From Bog-473 sp963728845 (GTDB lineage: Bacteria > Actinomycetota > Acidimicrobiia > Acidimicrobiales > RAAP-2): DNA of 64,000 nt. The notes beneath the pieces are model-generated. The model was not told the origin of the DNA, ran no database searches, and saw nothing but the letters and a program-made list of their open reading frames with translations. The first letter of the stretch is position 1; every line of letters begins with the position of its first letter. This document shows positions 41,817-51,937 of the stretch, in pieces. Where the stretch lies: assembly GCA_963728845.1 (NCBI GenBank), contig CAVSLS010000040.1, positions 62,001-126,000 on the forward strand. Reading direction: 5' to 3'. Position numbers and translations under genes: made by a program.

Positions 41817-42915
41817 GGGCGCGGTCGAGCGAGTCCGCACGGACCTGCTGGCGGGCCAGCGCCACCTCGTCCACCTTGACGTTCAGGTCCGCCGCCTTGG
41901 CGACCGCTTCGGGACGGTTGGCGATGGTCAACGGGTCGACGCCCACCTGGTGGAAGCATCGAGCAACGTGGTGCTGCTCGCTGTCCTCGGCCTGCAGCAG
42001 CTCAGGCTCGCTCTCCCGGCAATCGGGCTGGGCATACCGGCAGCGGGCCACGAAGCGACAGTGATCGATCGGCTTGGAGAGATCCGGCGGCAACCCGGAG
42101 ATGCTGACCAGCCGCACCGAGGGATCCTGGTCCAGCTTGGCCACCGAGGCGAGGAGCGCCTCGGAATAGGGGTGACGCATGCGGGTGAAGAGCTCGGTGG
42201 TGGAGGCACCCTCGTCGATCCGCCCGGCGTACATGACGAGCACGCGGTCCGCCCGCTCTGCGATCACCCCCATGTCGTGCGTGATCAGGATGACCGACAT
42301 ATCGAGGTCCCGGCGCAGGCGGTCGAGGAGGTCGAGGATCTGGGCCTGAATCGTGACATCGAGCGCCGTCGTGGGCTCGTCGGCTATCAGGAGCTTCGGG
42401 GTGCAGACAAGGGCCATGGCGATCATCACCCGCTGGCGCAGCCCCCCTGAGAGCTCGTGGGCGTAGGCATCGAGCCGCCCGGACGGGTTCGGCATCTCGA
42501 CCATCTTCAGGACCTCGAGCGCCCGGCTGCGGCCCTCCTTCTTGGAGGCGCCCTGGTGGAGCCGGACGCTCTCGGCGATCTGGTCGCCGATGTTCATCGT
42601 CGGGTTGAGCGAGGTCAGCGGGTCCTGGAACACCATCCCCACCTCGTTGCCCCGGACCGTGCACATCTCCTTCTCCCCGAGCGGCGCGAGGTCCCGACCG
42701 AGGAGCTTGATGGAGCCACCCACGACGTGCCCCACGTTGGGGAGGAGCTTCATGACCGAAAGGCCGATGGTCGTCTTGCCACAGCCCGACTCGCCGACCA
42801 CGCCGACGCACTCGCCGCCATCGACGTGGAACGACACGTCGTCCACGGCGACGACGTTGGCACTCTTGAGGTGGAACTCGGTTCGAAGTCCCTCGACTTC
42901 GAGGACCGGAGTCAC
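41817..42915 (-). CDS. dppD: Peptide ABC transporter ATPase, DppD/OppD domain
   Basis: The first ABC ATPase domain of the importer starts VTPVLEVEGLRTEF at GTG 42915; a TTG at 42996 is an alternative start close after rnhB. It has Walker A GVVGESGCGKTTIGLS, Q-loop MVFQDPLTSLNP, signature LSGGLRQRVMIAMALV, Walker B LLIADEPTTALD and H-loop LITHDMGV. It also has the cysteine-rich oligopeptide-transporter tail (CRFVARCRYAQPDC). The frame runs on without a stop into the dppF region, so a natural DppD-DppF fusion with a one-base deletion is likely. Confidence 0.85.
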
Positions 42916-43002
42916 CAGGCGAACGCGGGGACGCGCCTCGCTCGCCTCGCCGGATTCCGGTCCATGGGGAGCAACGCTAATCCGAAAGGACCCCAACGAG
43001 GG

Positions 43003-43699
43003 TCAACCGAATGCGAAAAGCTGCCCCTGGCGCGTCCCCCGCTGCTGCCCACACCAGGGAAGATCGTGGACGAAGGCCCAGGTCTTGCGGTGGATCGCGC
43101 AAGGCCCGTACCCGCGCAGCGCGGTCTGGTGGACGGGCGAGGGGTAGCCCTTGTTCCGCTCGAACCCGTAGGCCGGAAAGTGCTCCGCCTCCTGGCGCAT
43201 GAGCCGGTCCCGCACGACCTTGGCCAGGACCGAGGCGGCGGCGACCGAGGCGCACTTGGCGTCACCGTCGACGATGGGCTGCACCAGGCCCGGAAACGGG
43301 TCGTCGGCGTGGCGGAGCAGGTCGACCGGACCGTCGACCAAGGAGCGCGTCGGGGACGTTCCCCAAGCCGGCGAGGGCCCGCCGGGCCGCCACCCGCAAC
43401 GCCTCCGTCATGCCCCACTCGTCGCACTCCGCCGGGGTGGCGTGCCCGACCGACCACGCCTCGCACCACGCGCCGACGGCATCGAAGATCTCCTCGCGTC
43501 GAGCCTCGCTCAGCATCTTGGAGTCGCGCAGCCAGGCCGGCATGGAGCGCAGTTGGACTCGGGGACGCACGACCGCCACACCGACGGTCAGCGGCCCGGC
43601 CCACGAGCCGCGCCCGACCTCGTCGAGCCCGGCCACCGATCCGTATCCCTGGGCGCGTAGGCGTCGCTCCTGCTTCAGGTCGGGCGTGCAGACCGTCAC
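43003..43699 (-). CDS. rnhB: Ribonuclease HII (frameshifted)
   Basis: RNase HII removes RNA from RNA-DNA hybrids and misincorporated ribonucleotides. About 231 residues after correction, the family length. The N-terminal catalytic motif GLDEVGRGSWAGPL, then LRDSKMLSEARR, the metal-binding IVDGDAKCASVAAASVLAKV and the C-terminal GYPSPVHQTAL region are all present. One extra base near 43338-43346 splits the frame. It is divergent from the small gene at 43736. Confidence 0.9.
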
Positions 43700-43735
43700 G
43701 GGATCACCGCCGGGTGAGTCTCATACCATGGGGGC

Positions 43736-43975
43736 GTGAGCCACGACGGGGGGGAGGCACCCGATCCGCACGCACGTTCCCCGCTGACCCCGGGGACCAA
43801 AGTCGACGTTCGCAACCGCTATCAAGGGACATGGGTGCGCGGGTTCGAGGTCGCCGAGGTCGTGCAGGACGGATATCGCATCCGCCGCATGTCGGACGGA
43901 AGCACACTGGGCGAGTTGTTCGCCCGGGACGACGTCCGCCGGGAGCGGACGCGCCAGGGCTTCTGGTGGCACTGA
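43736..43975 (+). CDS. Small conserved hypothetical protein, 79 residues
   Basis: GTG start. The core VDVRNRYQGTWVRGFEVAEV and DGYRIRRMSDGSTLGELF looks like a small beta-rich fold known from actinobacterial hypothetical proteins; the function is unknown. It has no signal or membrane segment and lies 36 bases from the divergent rnhB start. Confidence 0.65.
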   Translation: MSHDGGEAPDPHARSPLTPGTKVDVRNRYQGTWVRGFEVAEVVQDGYRIRRMSDGSTLGELFARDDVRRERTRQGFWWH

Positions 43976-43979
43976 GGCG

Positions 43980-44279
43980 TCAGACCTTTCCGGCCTTCAG
44001 GACACCGTCGATGTAGTCGTCGATCGGTATGGCCGAGAGCGTCAGCGTCTTGAGCGTCCCGCGCGAGCCCAGGACCAGCGCCACGCGGGCCATGGTGGTC
44101 TCGTCCGGGGCGTCGAGGACCGTACAGAAGTCGTACTGACCGAGCAGCGCCCATTGCGCGACCACACGCACGCCCATGGCCTCGACCTCGGCATTGACGG
44201 CTTTGAGGCGGTCCGGGTTCTCGGTCAGCGTCGCGGCCCCGTCGGGCCCCACCGTGGAGAGCATGAGGAACGTGGCCAT
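43980..44279 (-). CDS. GYD domain protein
   Basis: Small protein (99 residues) of the GYD family, a dimeric alpha-beta-barrel-like fold of unknown role. MATFLMLSTVGPDG, LKAVNAEVEAMGVRVVAQWA, LLGQYDFCTVLDAPD (the GYD-like motif) and the C-terminal half align with the family. It is convergent with the gene at 43736. Confidence 0.82.
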   Translation of the reverse strand: MATFLMLSTVGPDGAATLTENPDRLKAVNAEVEAMGVRVVAQWALLGQYDFCTVLDAPDETTMARVALVLGSRGTLKTLTLSAIPIDDYIDGVLKAGKV

Positions 44280-44342
44280 GCGCTCACGCTACCGCAGGGG
44301 CGGGGTCGCGCCGGAGTCCCTCCGCCCACCCCGCCGTCCACC

Positions 44343-45699
44343 TCAGCGCAGCTCGCCCCGCACGACCTTGCCCAGTGCGTTGCGGGGCAGTGCATCGACA
44401 CGACGCACCTCGCGTGGGCACTTGAAGGGGGCGAGCTCGGCGACCGCCAGCTCGTGCAGCGACGCCAGGTCGGGATCGCCCACGACATAGGCCACGACGA
44501 CTTCGCCCCATTCTGCCGAGGGCACGCCGACGACCGCCACCTCGGCCACGCCGGGGTGGCGGGAGAGCACCGCCTCGACCTCGGCGGGGTACACGTTGTG
44601 GCCGCCCGTGATGATCAGCTCGGTGCGCCGGCCCCGCACCGTGACATAGCCGTCGCCGGACACCGACACCAGGTCGCCGGTGGCAAACCAGTCGCCCGGC
44701 TCGAGCGGGTCGCGACCCCAGTAGCCGCGGCACACCGACGCGCCGCGTACCAGGAGCTCCCCCACTCCGTGTTCGTCGGCGTCGTCGACCGCGGCGTCCA
44801 CGCCGGGGAGCGGCACGCCGACCGAGCCGGCACGGCGCTCGCCCACGAGGGGGTTCGACAGGGTGAGCAGCGTCTCGGTCATGCCGTAGCGCTCGAGGAC
44901 GACCACGCCGGCACCGGCCAGACGGTGCCAGAGGTCGGCCGCCAGTGGTGCGGAGCCGGACACACAGAGCCGGAGGGAGGCGAGCTGTTCGGCCCTCCCC
45001 GACGCGGCGAGACGGTGGTACATGGTCGGGACACCGAAGAACATGGTGCTCTCCGGCGCAGCTCCGAGGATCGCAGGCTCCTCGAAGCGGTCGAGGACCA
45101 CGGCGGACGCGCCCGCGGCCAGCGTGCCGAACAAGCCGGCACAGAGGCCGTGCACGTGGAAGAGCGGAAGACACAGGATGAGGCGGTCGGTGGGCTCCCA
45201 GGCCCAGGCAGTGAGCAGCGACGAGGTGCCGGCCAGGAGGGATGCGTGCGTGTGGACCGCACCCTTCGGCTTCCCGGTGGTGCCCGACGTGTAGACGATG
45301 AGCGCGTCGTCACCGGGCTGCAGCTCGGGGAGGGCGACGGTCCCCGTTCGCTCCGCCTCGAGCTCCAGTCGCTCCACCCGGAGCACGGTGATGCCGGGAC
45401 CGAACACACCAGCCCGGTCGTCGTCGCAGATGGCGACCCGCGGGCCGGCGTCGCTCACCACGTGGGCCACCTCGGGGGCACGGGCCGACGGGCTGAGCGG
45501 CAGCGAGCACCGCGCCGGCCCGCAGCACCCCCAGGAGGGCCTGGACGGACGCGAGCGTCGCGCGTGCGCTCCACAGCACTCGATCGCCCGGACCGACGTC
45601 GTGGGCGGCGAGGGCGGACGCCAGCCGCGCCGTGTCTCGGTCCAGTGCGGCGCCGTCGACGATCCGCGTGCGGTCCCACCCGTCCTGGAGCACCGGCAT
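44343..45699 (-). CDS. Acyl-CoA synthetase (AMP-forming), MatB-like
   Basis: ANL-superfamily ligase activating a carboxylic acid through an acyl-adenylate, about 452 residues once corrected. The N-terminus MPVLQDGWDRTRIVDG is followed by the P-loop-like IVYTSGTTGKPKGAVHTH, the YGMTET motif, GDWFATGDLV and the catalytic lysine region LPRNALGKVVRGELR. The length and layout resemble malonyl-CoA synthetase-like enzymes, but the substrate is not determinable. A one-base shift lies near 45497-45502. Confidence 0.85.
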
Positions 45700-45837
45700 C
45701 GCCCGGACGAGCGGCCCACTGCCCGGCCCACACCTCGGGGAGCGTCCGCCCCGGCGCCGGAGGAGGACCGGCGGGCCAGCGCCCCGGAGGCACGCGTGCC
45801 CTCACGACCACCGGCGCCACCTCATAGTGTGGCGGTC

Positions 45838-48499
45838 ATGACCGCCCGCCGCATTGCCATCGTTCCGCATACGCACTGGGACCGGGAATGGTACAAGTCC
45901 TACCAGGAATTCCGCCTCGCCCTCGTTGAGCTGATCGACACGTTGATCCCTCTTCTTCGAGCGTGACGCCAGCTACCCCTACTTCATGCTCGACGGGCAG
46001 ATGGCCGTGGTCGACGACTATCTCGAGGTGCGGCCCGAGGCCGAGGAACGGCTCCGGGTGTTGGCCGCGGCCGGCCGGGTGAGCATGGGGCCGTGGTACA
46101 TCCTCATGGACGAATTCCTCGCGTCGGGCGAGACCATCGTGCGCAACCTCCAGATGGGCATCGAGCGCGGCGCCGCGTTCGGGGGCGTCATGGAGCTCGG
46201 GTACCTGCCGGACATGTTCGGGCACATCGCCCAGATGCCTCAGATCCTGCGCCTGGCCGGATTTCAGCGACGCCGTCGTGTGGCGCGGCGTGCCGTCGCA
46301 GGTGACCAAGAACGCCTTCGTGTGGGAGGCGCCCGACGGCTCGTCCGTCCGCACCGAATACCTCCCCGTCGGCTATGGCAACGGCGCCGCGCTGCCCGAT
46401 GATGCCAAGGCGCTGGTCCGCCGCACCCGCGACACCGTCGCAGAGGTCGCCGACTTCCTGATCGACGACCTGCTGTGCATGAACGGCTCGGACCATCTCA
46501 TGCCACAACCCTGGCTCGGCCGGGTGGTGGCCGAGGCCAACGATCTGCAGGACGAGTTCGTGTTCGAGGTGACCTCGCTCCCCCGCTACCTGGCCGGGCG
46601 GAACACCGACGGGCTGACGCGGGTGCGAGGAGAGCTTCGCTCGGGCTTCCGGGCCAACATGCTCATGGGCGTCACCTCGAATCGCGTGGACGTGAAGCGG
46701 CTGGGTGCCCTCGCCGAGCGCGAGCTCGAGCGTCGGGCCGAGCCCCTGGCGGCGCTGTTCGAGGAGCCGGCGCAGTACCCGGACCGGCTCCTGGGCCTGG
46801 CCTGGCGCGAGATGGTGCGCAACTCGGCTCACGACTCCATCTGCGCCTGCTCGGTCGACGACGTGGTCGACGCCGTGCTGCACCGCTACGCCGAGGCGCG
46901 GGCGATCGCGGTCGGACTGGCCGACCGGGCGGTGAAGACGTTCACGCGCTCGCTGGCGCAGCCCGGTCCCACGGTGCTCAACTCGTCGCCCCGGGCCCGC
47001 GCGGGCGTCGTCGAGCTGGTCGTCCCGGCCGACGGCCCGGCACCGGCGAACGTGCAGGTGCTGTCCGAGAGGTCTGGGCTGCCGGGGTCGATGGTGCTCG
47101 ACGCCGACACGGTGCGCACGGTGCTCGGCATGTTGCAGGGGCCCCGGATCAGCGACGACGCCTGGGTACACGAGATCCGGATCGACGACACCGAGGACGG
47201 GATCGACGTCACGGTCTCGGTCGGAACCGAGGAGAAGCAGGGCGTGCCCATCGCGGAGGCCAAGCAGGACGTCTACACCCGCCTGGGGGCGAGGCCCGAC
47301 GCGGTGGTGCGGGTCGCCATGGACCAGCCCTCGACGCGAAAGATCGTCGCCCGTACCGTCGAGGTCCCGGGCTACGGATGGAGTGCCTTCGAGCCCGCGC
47401 CGCTCGCCCACCCCGTCGAATTGACGGAGTCCGGCGGCGCGACTGGTGCTGCGCAACGGCTTGGTGGAGGTGACGGTCGACCCGTCCAGCGGCACCTTCG
47501 CCCTGAACGGCGTCCCCGGCTACGGCCGGCTGGTGGACGGCGGCGACCTCGGGGACTCGTACAACTACTCCCCGCCCCGGCAGGACTCCTTCGTCGAAAC
47601 GCCCGAGTCCGTCACCGTGCGGGCCGACGAGCGGGGACCGGTCCGCGCCCGGGTGCGCATCTCGGCCACCTACACGTGGCCCGACCACGTCGACGGATCG
47701 TCACAGGCGCGGGTGGGCGAGCAGCGGGTCGTCGTCGACACCGACGTCGAGCTGCGGGCGGACGAGGCCGTCGTGCGGGTCACGACGACCTTCGTCAACC
47801 CCAGCGGCGATCACCGCCTGCGCGTCCATCTCCCTCTCCCCGAGCCGGCACGTCACTCGCACGCCGAGAGCGCCTTCACGGTCGTCACCCGCCCCTTGAC
47901 TGCCGAGGGGCGGGCCGACGAGTTCGGCCTCCCGACAGCCCCCTCCCAGCGGTTCGTCACCGCCGGGCGCCTGACCGTGGCCCACGAGGGCGTCTGCGAG
48001 TACGAGCTCGTCGACATCGAGGGTGACGCGGCGCACACGATGGCCCTGACCGTCCTGCGGTCCACCGGCATGCTGTCCCGGCTCGGCATGGCCTACCGCC
48101 CTTTCCCTGCCGGCCCACTGACGGCGGTCGAAGGGCTCCAGATGCGGGGGAAGCGGATCTGCCTGCACTATGCGCTCGCCCTCGACTGCGACGACCCGTA
48201 CCGGTTGGCGGACGACGTCCTGCTCCCACTCGAGATCGCCACGAGCCTGGGCGGCGGCACGCGCGCCGCCTCGGGGAGCGAGCTGACGCATCCTCGGCGT
48301 CGAGGTCAGCGCGCTCCATCGCGTGGGCGGGGTGCTCGAGGCCCGCGTCTTCAATCCCACCGACGAGCCGGCGGTCGCCTCCCTTCCCGGACGCTCGGGA
48401 TGGCTGGTCGACCTGCGCGGCTACCCGCTGGAGCCCTTCGAGGGCTCGTTCGAGCTACGTCCCTTCGGCATCGCCACCGCCCGGCTGCGTCTCGACTGA
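45838..48499 (+). CDS. GH38 alpha-mannosidase-like glycoside hydrolase (multiply frameshifted)
   Basis: Reconstructed protein of about 886 residues. The zinc-binding start IAIVPHTHWDREWYKSYQ, the nucleophile region MELGYLPDMFGHIAQMPQIL and the zinc-binding SAHDSICACSVDDVVDAV are diagnostic of GH38. The C-terminal beta domains begin near LRNGLVEVTVDPSSGTFALN. It lacks a signal peptide, so it is cytoplasmic; mannosylglycerate hydrolase is an alternative to alpha-mannosidase. Frameshifts lie near 45955, 46265, 47440 and 48288, so it could be a pseudogene, though sequence errors are as likely. The 3' end overlaps the cyclase gene by 45 bases, tail to tail. Confidence 0.8.
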
Positions 48500-49750
48500 T
48501 CCCGCGCTGCGGTTCGAGGTGAGCAGGCGCTCGCCGACGCCGCGCAGCTCTTCGAGGTCGCGCAATACCTCCGAGAGCCGCTCCCAGCGCACGTTACGCC
48601 GCCGGTCTGCAGCGGCGCCGGTGCCGTCGGCCTCCTGGCCGGCGCGGCCGCACCACCACAACTGGACGCGGCCGAGGTCCTTGAGCAGCCGCGGCCGGAG
48701 CGCTTGGCCCGTGAACTCACCGGGTGCCTCGGCCATGAGGGCGGCGTGGAACTCGTCGGACATGAGGACGGTCCCTGGGTTGGCGATGTTCACGATCCGA
48801 TGCGCCAGGTTCACTGTGGGCCCGAAGTAGTCGCCGTCGCGCAGGAGCACAGGGCCGCAGGCCAGCCCGACCCGGACGTCGGAGAGAAGGTCGTCGTCGG
48901 CGTACGCGTCGGCCAGGTCCAGGCCGATGCGCGCCGCATCAGCCACGTCGTCCACGACGAACATGACCTCGTCGCCGATCATCTTGACCACCCGGCCGCG
49001 GGCGGACGTCACGATGTCATGGGAGAGCTCCTCGAATCGTCGGACGACGGCGGCGAGCTCTTCGTCGCTCAAGTGCTGGCTCAGCAGCGTGAAGCCGACC
49101 ATGTCGGCGAACCCCACGGCGAGCTCGGGACTCTGCCCCGGGGCGAGGCCGTGACTGCGGAGCATCATGTTGCGCTGGATCCCCGCCGCGACCTGGCGCC
49201 GCCACACGAACTCGAGGAGCTTCGCCATCGCGGGAATGGTCACGTCGGCGACGCCGGCGAAGGCCTCGGCCGACAGGACGGGGTCGACTTCCTCGCTCAC
49301 CATGTCGCCGGGGACGAGCTCGGCCTCGGCGATCCGTGCCATGGACGAGCCCATGACGCGGGCCATCTGCACCGCCGTGTCGGTGTCGGCGGCCCCGAGC
49401 GCCTGCAGGCCCTGGAAGAGGCGTACGGCCTCGAGATCGAGGTCGGTGAAGGCCGTCTCGTCGTCCGCCACGCCGGGGAATCCCAGCGCCCGCCAGAAGC
49501 GCTCGAGTTTCTCGAGGTCGACGCCGGTGAGCTCGGACACCTCCACCCGCGAATAGCGCCGGCGCGACGGGATGAGCATGCGCTCGGCCACGAAGAGATC
49601 GATCACACCGTCGGCCACGGCCCTGTCGATCTCCTCCTCGGTGGCCCCGTGCATGAGGAGGATCTCCTTCACGTGGCTCAACGCTGCCTCGCGGCGGGCC
49701 TCGTCGTCGTCGGTGGGCAGGCTGTCGTAGCCGCCGAAGAGCCCGCTCAC
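48455..49750 (-). CDS. Class III adenylate/guanylate cyclase
   Basis: Soluble nucleotidyl cyclase of 431 residues. The N-terminal regulatory half (EILLMHGATEEEIDRAV, SRVEVSELTGVDLEKLERF) resembles the actinobacterial cyclase regulatory domain with a MerR-like helix segment. The catalytic domain has VGFADMVGFTLLSQHLSDEE (first metal aspartate), KMIGDEVMFVVDD (second) and GDYFGPTVNLAHRIVNIA. Whether ATP or GTP is the substrate is not decided here. The GTG start overlaps the gpsA stop as GTGA, so it is coupled to gpsA. Confidence 0.87.
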   Translation of the reverse strand: MSGLFGGYDSLPTDDDEARREAALSHVKEILLMHGATEEEIDRAVADGVIDLFVAERMLIPSRRRYSRVEVSELTGVDLEKLERFWRALGFPGVADDETAFTDLDLEAVRLFQGLQALGAADTDTAVQMARVMGSSMARIAEAELVPGDMVSEEVDPVLSAEAFAGVADVTIPAMAKLLEFVWRRQVAAGIQRNMMLRSHGLAPGQSPELAVGFADMVGFTLLSQHLSDEELAAVVRRFEELSHDIVTSARGRVVKMIGDEVMFVVDDVADAARIGLDLADAYADDDLLSDVRVGLACGPVLLRDGDYFGPTVNLAHRIVNIANPGTVLMSDEFHAALMAEAPGEFTGQALRPRLLKDLGRVQLWWCGRAGQEADGTGAAADRRRNVRWERLSEVLRDLEELRGVGERLLTSNRSAGSVETQPGGGDAEGT

Positions 49751-50769
49751 GCCGGGAGTCCACGGAGCAGTGTCTCGTCCCACTCCGGCCGGGACGGGCG
49801 CTTCATCAGGTTCATGAGCGCCTCGGCGGGCGAGCACCGACCCTCGACGATCGCCTGAACCTGCTCGGCGATGGGCATCTCGACGCCGTTGGCGCGGGCA
49901 AGCCCGACCAGCGGCCCGGCACTCTTGACGCCCTCGGCCACCATGTGCATGCCACCGACGATCTGGTCGAGCGACTGCCCCTGACCCAGGGCGAAGCCCA
50001 CCGTCCTGTTGCGGCTCTGGGGGCTGGCGCACGTTGCCACCAGGTCCCCGACCCCAGCCAGGCCGCCGAAGGTGAGGACCTTCCCGCCCAGTGCCACGCC
50101 CAGGCGACCCAGCTCGGCCAGGCCCCGCGTGATGAGCACGGCGCGGGTGTTGTCTCCCAGGCCCAGCCCGTCGCCGATGCCGGCGGCGATGGCCATCACG
50201 TTCTTGGTGGCGCCGGCGATTTCGCAGCCGACGACGTCGGTGCCCATGTAGGTGCGGAAGGTGCGGGTGTGCACCAGCGTCTGGACGCGGCGGGCCAGCG
50301 ACTCGTCCGGCAGCGCCACGACGCACGCCGCGGGATGACCCTGCGCCACCTCGCGGGCCAGGTTCGGTCCCGTCAGAACACCCGCCGGGACGCCCGGCAG
50401 TACCTCGGCCACCACCTGGGACATCCTGAGGTTGGTCCCGATCTCAATGCCCTTGGCCAGACTGACGACGGCCTCGATCCCCTCCGCCAGCGGCTGCGCA
50501 CCAGTGAGGACGTCGCGGAACCCGTGCGACGGCACAGCCATGAACACGATGCCCGCACCCTCGAGCGCCTCTGCAAGCGAAGACGTCACCGCCAGTGTGT
50601 CGGGGAGGCGGATGCCCGGGAGGTACCGTTCGTTCTCGCGGGTTTCCCGCATGGATGCGGCGAGATCGGCCGAGCGCACCCACAGCGATGCCGGATGTGT
50701 GGCACCGACGATGCTCGCCACGGCCGTGCCCCAGGATCCGGCACCGATCACTGCCACCCGCTCGTCCAT
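49747..50769 (-). CDS. gpsA: NAD(P)-dependent glycerol-3-phosphate dehydrogenase
   Basis: Makes sn-glycerol-3-phosphate from dihydroxyacetone phosphate for phospholipid synthesis. 340 residues. Rossmann motif VAVIGAGSWGTAVASIV, AVPSHGFRDVL, SLAKGIEIGTNLRMSQVV, the substrate region TGPNLAREVAQGHP and catalytic EIAGATKNVMAIAAGI with GLGLGDNTRAVLITRGL. It is divergent from cofC, the same neighbourhood as in mycobacteria. Confidence 0.96.
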   Translation of the reverse strand: MDERVAVIGAGSWGTAVASIVGATHPASLWVRSADLAASMRETRENERYLPGIRLPDTLAVTSSLAEALEGAGIVFMAVPSHGFRDVLTGAQPLAEGIEAVVSLAKGIEIGTNLRMSQVVAEVLPGVPAGVLTGPNLAREVAQGHPAACVVALPDESLARRVQTLVHTRTFRTYMGTDVVGCEIAGATKNVMAIAAGIGDGLGLGDNTRAVLITRGLAELGRLGVALGGKVLTFGGLAGVGDLVATCASPQSRNRTVGFALGQGQSLDQIVGGMHMVAEGVKSAGPLVGLARANGVEMPIAEQVQAIVEGRCSPAEALMNLMKRPSRPEWDETLLRGLPA

Positions 50770-50843
50770 GGCACAGAGACTACGGCGACCCCGCAGTGCG
50801 CCTCCGCGTTCACCCGTACACTGAGCCGGTGTCGAGGGCGACC

Positions 50844-51452
50844 ATGCCGGCAGCGCAGGACGCGCTCGTGCCGGTGGACGCCGAGCTGGGCCGAGAGGTG
50901 GTCCTGATCCCCGTCAAGGCGTTCCACCAGGCCAAGCGACGGTTGGGGTCGGTCATGGCCGACTCCGAGCGAGAACAGCTCGTGCGTGCGATGGCGACGC
51001 ACGTTGTGTCGGCCTGCGCTCCGCTCCCCGTTTCCATCGTCTGTGACGACGATCTCGTTGCCCGTTGGGCGGCCGACCTCGGCGCCGCCGTGATGTGGGA
51101 GCCGGGACAGGGTCTCAACGGCGCGGTGCGGGCTGGTGTCGATCGCCTTGCCCATGCCGGCGCCCACTGGGTGACGGTCGCCCACGGCGATCTGCCCCGG
51201 GCCCGCGGGCTCGGGGCGTTGCCTCCGTTCGACGGCGTCACCCTCGTGCCGGACCGGCGCGACGACGGCACCAACGTGCTGCGGCTTCCGATCGGGTTCG
51301 ACTTCCACTTTGCCTACGGTCCCGGCTCCTTCCGAGCTCACCGGGCCGAGGCGACGCGTCTGGGCCTTCCCGTCCGCGTGCTGCGGGACCCGGACCTGGC
51401 CTATGACGTCGATTGGCCGGCCGACGTCATGGAGCTCGGGGCGCAACCGTAA
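50844..51452 (+). CDS. cofC: 2-phospho-L-lactate / phosphoenolpyruvate guanylyltransferase (F420 biosynthesis)
   Basis: Nucleotidyltransferase of coenzyme F420 synthesis (CofC/FbiD), 202 residues. It has VVLIPVKAFHQAKRRLGSVM at the N-terminus, GQGLNGAVRAGVDRL, the metal-binding VAHGDLPRARGLGAL, DGTNVLRLPIGFDFHFAYG and the end DVDWPADVMEL. In mycobacteria FbiD uses phosphoenolpyruvate; in archaea CofC uses 2-phospho-L-lactate, so the substrate is open. ATG 50844 is chosen; GTG 50829 is an alternative in frame. Divergent from gpsA. Confidence 0.9.
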   Translation: MPAAQDALVPVDAELGREVVLIPVKAFHQAKRRLGSVMADSEREQLVRAMATHVVSACAPLPVSIVCDDDLVARWAADLGAAVMWEPGQGLNGAVRAGVDRLAHAGAHWVTVAHGDLPRARGLGALPPFDGVTLVPDRRDDGTNVLRLPIGFDFHFAYGPGSFRAHRAEATRLGLPVRVLRDPDLAYDVDWPADVMELGAQP

Positions 51453-51471
51453 CGGGCGCCAGAACGCCGAG

Positions 51472-51493
51472 CCGGGGGCCCGAAGGCCCCCGG
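51472..51493. terminator. Strong hairpin, bidirectional terminator
   Basis: CCGGGGGCC and GGCCCCCGG pair over nine bases with the stable loop CGAA, between the convergent ends of cofC and the histone-like gene. Confidence 0.7.
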
Positions 51494-51522
51494 TCTCACA
51501 CGTTCGGTTCGGAACGCAACGC

Positions 51523-51937
51523 TCAGCGCCGACGAGCCGCCTTGCGGGCAGGCGCACGACGCACGGCCTTCTTGGCAGCGGTCGCCCGCTTCTTGACGGC
51601 CTTGCGAGCGGTTGCCCGCCGCTTGGTGGCCGTCTTCTTGACTGCGGTCGCCCGCTTCTTGGTCGGCCTTGCGAGCGGTTGCCCGCCGCTTGGCGGCCTT
51701 CTTGGCCGGAGCCCGCTTCTTGGCCGCCTTGCGCGCCGGAGCCCGCTTCTTGGCCGCCTTGCGCGCCGGAGCCCGCTTCTTGGTCGCCTTGCGCGCCGGG
51801 GCCCGCTTCACGGACTTCCGAGCCGGAGCCCGCTTGACGGCCTTCTTGGCCGTGGCACGCTTGACTGCCTTCTTTGCGGGGGCCCGCTTCTTCGCGGCCT
51901 TTCTGGCCGGGGCCCTTCTTTTTGCGGCTACTGCCAC
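51523..51937 (-). CDS. Histone H1-like, Lys/Ala/Pro-rich DNA-binding protein (frameshifted)
   Basis: Very basic protein of about 137 residues made almost wholly of KKRAPARKAA-type repeats, like the tails of actinobacterial HU/HupB and chlamydial Hc proteins; no folded HU domain is present. Inferred role: nucleoid compaction. GTG start with GGAGG seven bases upstream. The coding DNA has tandem units of about 30 bases. An extra base near 51663-51670 shifts the frame; the corrected frame keeps the same Lys/Ala pattern to RRAPARKAARRR and a stop at 51523. It sits after cofC, comparable to hupB near cofC in mycobacteria. Confidence 0.8.

Noticed and set aside
42912..43604. Minus-strand frame over rnhB and the dppD start
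   Set aside because: Arg-rich shadow; RNase HII motifs lie in two other frames joined by one shift.
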